From: Chitinophagales bacterium 33-2
GTDB lineage: Bacteria; Bacteroidota; Bacteroidia; Chitinophagales; Chitinophagaceae
Length of the DNA stretch: 64,000 bases
Assembly (NCBI GenBank): GCA_002050435.1
Contig: MWYV01000035.1
Span: 34,647 to 98,646 of the forward strand
Direction of reading: 5' to 3'
The notes under the pieces were generated by a model. That model made no database searches. It saw only the letters and a list, made by a program, of their open reading frames with translations, and had not been told where the DNA came from. Position 1 is the stretch's first letter. Each line of letters starts with the position of its first letter. A program made the position numbers and the translations under genes. Positions 60,779 through 64,000 of this stretch are shown in pieces.

Positions 60779-61249
60779 TTAACTTGTTCCAGGGTCGGTG
60801 TTTAAACCTCCCATTACCTTTTGGGCAAGAGAACTGAAATCGTTAGGCGAATAAGATTCAAAGAACTTGCTGTAGTTGTCTGCCGACCAGATCTCGATCT
60901 TGTCCACCGCCGAGGCGAGGATAATATCTTTTCCGAGTTCAGCATATTCCTTCAGATTGGGCGGAAGCAATAATCTTCCGGCAGAATCAAGTTCCACTTC
61001 CGTTGCACCATTTAGAAAATACCGCCTAAAACTTCTGACCGCCGGATCAAAATCATTGAGCGTGCTGATCCTTTGGAACAATGGCTCCCAGGTTTGTTTG
61101 GGATACAGGCTCAGGCATTTTTCAAAACCCCTGTTGATAACAAAACGTGTATTTTCGCCTTCAGGCAGTTGCTTTTTAAGCCCTGCAGGAAGGAGAAAGC
61201 GACCTTTTGCGTCCAGAGTTGCTTCGAATTCACCGAGAAAGCCTGTCAT
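60779..61249 (-). CDS. mraZ: Transcriptional regulator MraZ
   Basis: 156 residues from the ATG at 61249; a TTG two codons earlier exists but the ATG begins MTGFLGEFEATLDAKGR as in the family. Two SpoVT/AbrB-like halves, each with the DxxxR motif: DAKGR (about 15-19) and DSAGR (about 88-92). MraZ is a DNA-binding repressor that assembles into a ring and binds decameric repeats at its own promoter; three such repeats are found at 61280-61309. It heads the dcw cluster and so likely controls the whole cluster. Confidence 0.94.
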   Translation of the reverse strand: MTGFLGEFEATLDAKGRFLLPAGLKKQLPEGENTRFVINRGFEKCLSLYPKQTWEPLFQRISTLNDFDPAVRSFRRYFLNGATEVELDSAGRLLLPPNLKEYAELGKDIILASAVDKIEIWSADNYSKFFESYSPNDFSSLAQKVMGGLNTDPGTS

Positions 61250-61279
61250 TTTCAATGCTTTGGAGGAAGATGGATTGAT

Positions 61280-61309
61280 TTAACACAAAATAACACTTTT
61301 TCCCACTTG
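61280..61309 (-). promoter_or_regulatory. Three decameric MraZ-box-like repeats upstream of mraZ
   Basis: Reading the minus strand: CAAGTGGGAA (61309-61300), AAAGTGTTAT (61299-61290), TTTGTGTTAA (61289-61280). The units share GTG at identical positions with an exact 10-bp period. Characterised MraZ operators are 10-bp-spaced GTGG/GTGT-type repeats in the dcw promoter, so this is a strong candidate. A partial -7 box (TTATTTTG) overlaps units two and three, so binding would block transcription of mraZ. Confidence 0.7.
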
Positions 61310-61325
61310 AAAGTAGTTTTTTGGG

Positions 61326-61455
61326 TGTGGTTAATTTTTCCACAAAAAAATTACTGTTCAAAGCCTTTACAGGTAAGGGTTTGATTGAATTTTTGTTTTA
61401 TTTGACAGACAGTGGTGTGAATGAACTGTGGATAACCTAAATTATTAGTGGATAA
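61326..61455. promoter_or_regulatory. Cluster of four DnaA-box-like sites between mraZ and queA
   Basis: TTAACCACA (minus strand, 61334-61326), TTTTCCACA (plus, 61336-61344), TTATCCACA (minus, 61435-61427; perfect DnaA box) and TTATCCACT (minus, 61455-61447). Three differ from TTATCCACA by one base each. They are set in very AT-rich sequence. Either DnaA regulation of the flanking genes or an origin is possible. Confidence 0.5.
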
Positions 61456-61491
61456 CCCTCAATAAATTATAAAATGCCTCCGTTTTGCCGC

Positions 61492-62709
61492 ATGAAGCGT
61501 TTTATTGATAAAGACATCAGCGAATACAGCTACGACCTTCCCCCGGAAAGGATTGCCGTATATCCTACAGAGCAGCGAGACCAATCGCGATTGTTGGTCT
61601 ATAAGGACGAAAAAATACTAGATACCCGGTTTAAAGAACTTCCCGAACAGATTCCTGCAGGTCACCTCCTGGTTTTTAACGACACCAGGGTGATCGAGGC
61701 CCGGATTCTTTTTCAAAAAACATCGGGAGCATCAATAGAAATTTTTTGTCTTGAACCTTTCGAGCAAGACCTGGAAGCTGCTATGCAACAAAAAGAAACG
61801 GCTGTCTGGAAATGCCTGATCGGTGGCGCATCCAAATGGAAAAGCGGACAAGTACTTCAAAAATCGATACATGAAAAGGGTGTGGTACTGGAAGCCCATT
61901 ATGTTTCCACAATGGAAGACCATTTTCTGATCCGTTTTTTCTGGAAACCAGCTGATCTATCGTTTGTTGAGGTATTGCACAAAGCGGGTGCGATTCCACT
62001 GCCGCCCTACATAAAAAGAAAGGCCATCGCTGAGGATGCAGAAAGATACCAGACCATTTTCAGCAAAAATGATGGTTCGGTTGCGGCACCAACCGCATCG
62101 CTGCACTTCACTCCAAACATGCTTACTTCACTGGAAGAAAAAAAAATCGGAAAAACATTTCTAACACTGCATGTTGGTGCCGGCACTTTCAAACCTGTAC
62201 AATCGGCAAATATTGCTGAACACACCATGCATGGTGAACCATTTTCAGTATCAAAAATCACCATTAAAACTTTGCTTCAATCGGATAACATTATTGCAGT
62301 TGGTACAACGTCCCTGCGCACGCTTGAAAGTTTGTACTGGCTTGGCGTAAAAATGCTGCATAATGAAAATGATACTGATTTGTTACATCAATGGGAAGCT
62401 TATGAACTTGGATTGAAATACAATGTTTCAAAAACTGATAGTCTGCAGGCATTGCTGAATTGGATGGAGGCAACAAAAAGCGAACAGGTTCATTGCAAAA
62501 CCAGTTTGATGATCGTACCGGGGTATGTTTTTAAAATGGTGGAAGGGTTGATCACCAATTTTCATCAGCCCCAGTCAACACTACTGCTTTTAGTTGCTGC
62601 ATTTATTGGTGAAGACTGGAAGCGGTTGTATACGCATGCCTTGACTCATAATTTCAGGTTTCTAAGCTACGGAGACAGCAGTTTGTTGTGGAAGCATCAA
62701 CAGCAATAA
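61492..62709 (+). CDS. queA: tRNA preQ1(34) S-adenosylmethionine ribosyltransferase-isomerase QueA
   Basis: 405 residues from the ATG at 61492 (a nearer-upstream ATG at 61474 would add six). Begins KRFIDKDISEYSYDLPPERIAVYP, with DQSRLLVY, and has VFNDTRVIEARI (about 57-68), a central domain, TASLHFTP (about 202), LHVGAGTFKPV (about 225) and the C-terminal NFHQPQSTLLLLVAAF motif. It uses SAM to turn preQ1-tRNA into epoxyqueuosine-tRNA, the step after Tgt. Somewhat longer than E. coli QueA (356) through loop insertions. It diverges from mraZ and converges on the histidine kinase gene. Confidence 0.93.
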   Translation: MKRFIDKDISEYSYDLPPERIAVYPTEQRDQSRLLVYKDEKILDTRFKELPEQIPAGHLLVFNDTRVIEARILFQKTSGASIEIFCLEPFEQDLEAAMQQKETAVWKCLIGGASKWKSGQVLQKSIHEKGVVLEAHYVSTMEDHFLIRFFWKPADLSFVEVLHKAGAIPLPPYIKRKAIAEDAERYQTIFSKNDGSVAAPTASLHFTPNMLTSLEEKKIGKTFLTLHVGAGTFKPVQSANIAEHTMHGEPFSVSKITIKTLLQSDNIIAVGTTSLRTLESLYWLGVKMLHNENDTDLLHQWEAYELGLKYNVSKTDSLQALLNWMEATKSEQVHCKTSLMIVPGYVFKMVEGLITNFHQPQSTLLLLVAAFIGEDWKRLYTHALTHNFRFLSYGDSSLLWKHQQQ

Positions 62710-62720
62710 GATGGTAAACC

Positions 62721-64000
62721 TTATGCTTTATTCAGTGGAAATTCAATTGTAAAACAACTTCCTTTCCCTAAAGTGCTGTCTGCTTTAATGTGGCCGTTAT
62801 GCCCGTCAACAACGGTCTTCACATAACTGAGTCCCAGGCCGAATCCTTTCACATTATGAATGTTGCCCGTATGGGCACGGTAGAATTTTTCAAATATCCG
62901 CTTCAAAGTTTCCTTCGTCATACCAATCCCATTGTCTTCTATCCTGATGAAAAAACTTTTGCCATTGGAACTGGTGGTAATGCATACACGTGGCGGCACA
63001 TTTTCTTTGGAATACTTCACTGCATTGTCCATTAGATTATTTACCAGGTTGGAAATGTGCACTTCATCACCTTCGATCTGATCATTTGCAGCAGATAGAT
63101 CAGTTTCCAGCACACCGTTCTTTTCCTGCAGGCGCAGAATAAAATTGTCTGCTACATCTTTAATAATGGTATGCACTTTTAATGGCTTCAGGTTCAACTG
63201 AACTTCCTGCCTGTCCATCAGTGCGGATTTCAGAATGGTTTCCACCTGCCTGTTCATCCGTTGATTTTCTTCTTTAATTATATCACTGAAATAAGTAAGC
63301 TTGGTGACATCTTTCTGCACCTTTTCATTTCTTAAAGCATCGACTGCAAGAGAAATGGTTGAAATAGGTGTTTTAAATTCATGCGTCATGTTGTTGATGA
63401 AGTCATTCCTGATCTCACTCAGTTTTTTCTGTCGCAACATGGTATGCAGGGTGAGATAAAATGCTGCGCAAATAATAATGGTAAAAATGATGGCGATGAA
63501 AATCGGTAAACGCAAACTTTTATACACAATGTCGGTAACGTTGGGCACTACAATAACCAGCCACTCATTGGCGCCCAGGTTTTCAGCAGCTGATCCGCTT
63601 GGAGGAACAATGGGAGCCCATTTTGGAAAATGATTGATGGTGTCTTCATACCAGGATTGAAAATGATTGGATTGCCTTTCGATCTGCGCGATCGCATCAT
63701 TTTTTAATGTAACAAGGGCAAATTCAAATGGGATATTTTCAATTTTTTGTGATGCAAAAGCCTGGAATACTTTTTCATATAATTCCTGAGTGGTAAACCG
63801 CTGGCTGATGTTATAGGTTCTTCTCGATTCAAAAGAAAAACTATTAATATCAGGAAATGGTTTCATATTAGAAGGAGTGCTCGCTCCTTTATATTGTGAA
63901 AGATCTTCGCCAACCTGGCGGGCAATGTCTATAATCTTTTGTTCTACCTGCTCCTTGCGCAGCAATACCATATTATTGAGCCAGGATATCTGTATATAGA
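62721..64000 (-). CDS. Sensor histidine kinase, N-terminus beyond the window edge
   Basis: The frame shows an ATG at 63971 but remains open to the right edge (…QISWLNNM…), so the true start with the first membrane helix lies outside. Visible parts are a periplasmic sensing domain (about the first 150 residues), a membrane helix (PIFIAIIFTIIICAAFYLTLH), the HisKA dimerisation helix with phospho-acceptor His in MTHEFKTPIS, and the ATPase domain: N box NLMDNAVKYS, G1 IEDNGIGM, F box KFYRAHTGN, G2 GFGLGLSYV. There is no HAMP domain between membrane helix and HisKA. A partner response regulator would be upstream, outside the window. Confidence 0.93.
   Translation of the reverse strand, partial: YIQISWLNNMVLLRKEQVEQKIIDIARQVGEDLSQYKGASTPSNMKPFPDINSFSFESRRTYNISQRFTTQELYEKVFQAFASQKIENIPFEFALVTLKNDAIAQIERQSNHFQSWYEDTINHFPKWAPIVPPSGSAAENLGANEWLVIVVPNVTDIVYKSLRLPIFIAIIFTIIICAAFYLTLHTMLRQKKLSEIRNDFINNMTHEFKTPISTISLAVDALRNEKVQKDVTKLTYFSDIIKEENQRMNRQVETILKSALMDRQEVQLNLKPLKVHTIIKDVADNFILRLQEKNGVLETDLSAANDQIEGDEVHISNLVNNLMDNAVKYSKENVPPRVCITTSSNGKSFFIRIEDNGIGMTKETLKRIFEKFYRAHTGNIHNVKGFGLGLSYVKTVVDGHNGHIKADSTLGKGSCFTIEFPLNKA

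Noticed and set aside
61280..61309. Decamers read as part of the DnaA-box group
   Set aside because: They lack the TTATCCACA core (TTCCCACTT only) and have a strict 10-bp period, which fits MraZ far better.

Overview
The window looks like an ordinary stretch of chromosome from a member of the Bacteroidota, most likely a Chitinophagaceae-type organism (inference from gene content; no rRNA is present to confirm it). Supporting signs are the primary promoter form TTTG-N18..20-TAnnTTTG ahead of several genes, weak use of Shine-Dalgarno sites, families largely confined to this phylum (DUF6427, DUF2795, the Bacteroidota form of FtsL and MraY), a mitochondrial-like citrate synthase, and a meso-DAP type MurE. 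No phage, plasmid, CRISPR array, IS transposase, rRNA or tRNA gene was found. Both edges cut genes: a response regulator on the left and a sensor histidine kinase on the right.

Layout. 1-2.0 kb: rpoN (sigma-54) followed by a truncated receiver-domain regulator, probably NtrC type. 2.0-5.0 kb: small envelope/stress-type proteins (YtjA-like peptide, acidic hydrophilic protein, YtxH protein, holin-like membrane protein with an overlapping partner) separated by strong hairpin terminators, then a stand-alone receiver protein. 5.0-11.3 kb: citrate synthase, LptF/LptG permease, tRNA-guanine transglycosylase lacking most of its zinc ligands, a membrane glycosyltransferase, a 640-bp repeat-rich gap, and rsmG. 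11.3-16.5 kb (minus): M1 peptidase, rsmI, purS, pssA and an aminopeptidase P. 16.7-29.5 kb: ATP-type PEP carboxykinase, DUF922 protein, deoxynucleoside kinase, trpS, a gatC / ABC ATPase / cobalamin adenosyltransferase operon, lolD, DUF2795, dsbD with a separate nDsbD-like protein, purQ and two poorly known membrane/secreted proteins. 29.6-44.7 kb (mostly plus): kup, two alpha/beta hydrolase paralogues around a lipoprotein, an LD-carboxypeptidase, metG with an OB-fold protein and a YceI protein, a FadN-type beta-oxidation enzyme with a metzincin behind it, a TIGR01777 oxidoreductase and an ABC transporter pair.

44.7-61.3 kb is a complete division and cell-wall (dcw) cluster on the minus strand, in the order mraZ-rsmH-ftsL-ftsI-murE-mraY-murD-ftsW-murG-murC-ftsQ-ftsA-ftsZ, with several overlapping or abutting start/stop codons and a terminator after ftsZ. 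It runs from UDP-MurNAc ligation steps through lipid I/II synthesis to septal transpeptidation and Z-ring assembly. Beyond it lie queA and the truncated histidine kinase. tgt and queA, about 53 kb apart, are two successive steps of queuosine tRNA modification; purS and purQ are two of the three subunits of FGAM synthase.

The most informative non-coding sequence is the mraZ-queA gap (61250-61491): three 10-bp repeats that match the known MraZ operator type sit just upstream of mraZ, and four DnaA-box-like sites lie beyond them. I do not see a clear undescribed multi-gene system; the more unusual points are the Tgt zinc-site loss, the redox-dead copy of nDsbD, the cytosolic-looking metzincin, the inverted-repeat element at 10.0-10.6 kb and the palindrome ahead of the FadN-type gene.
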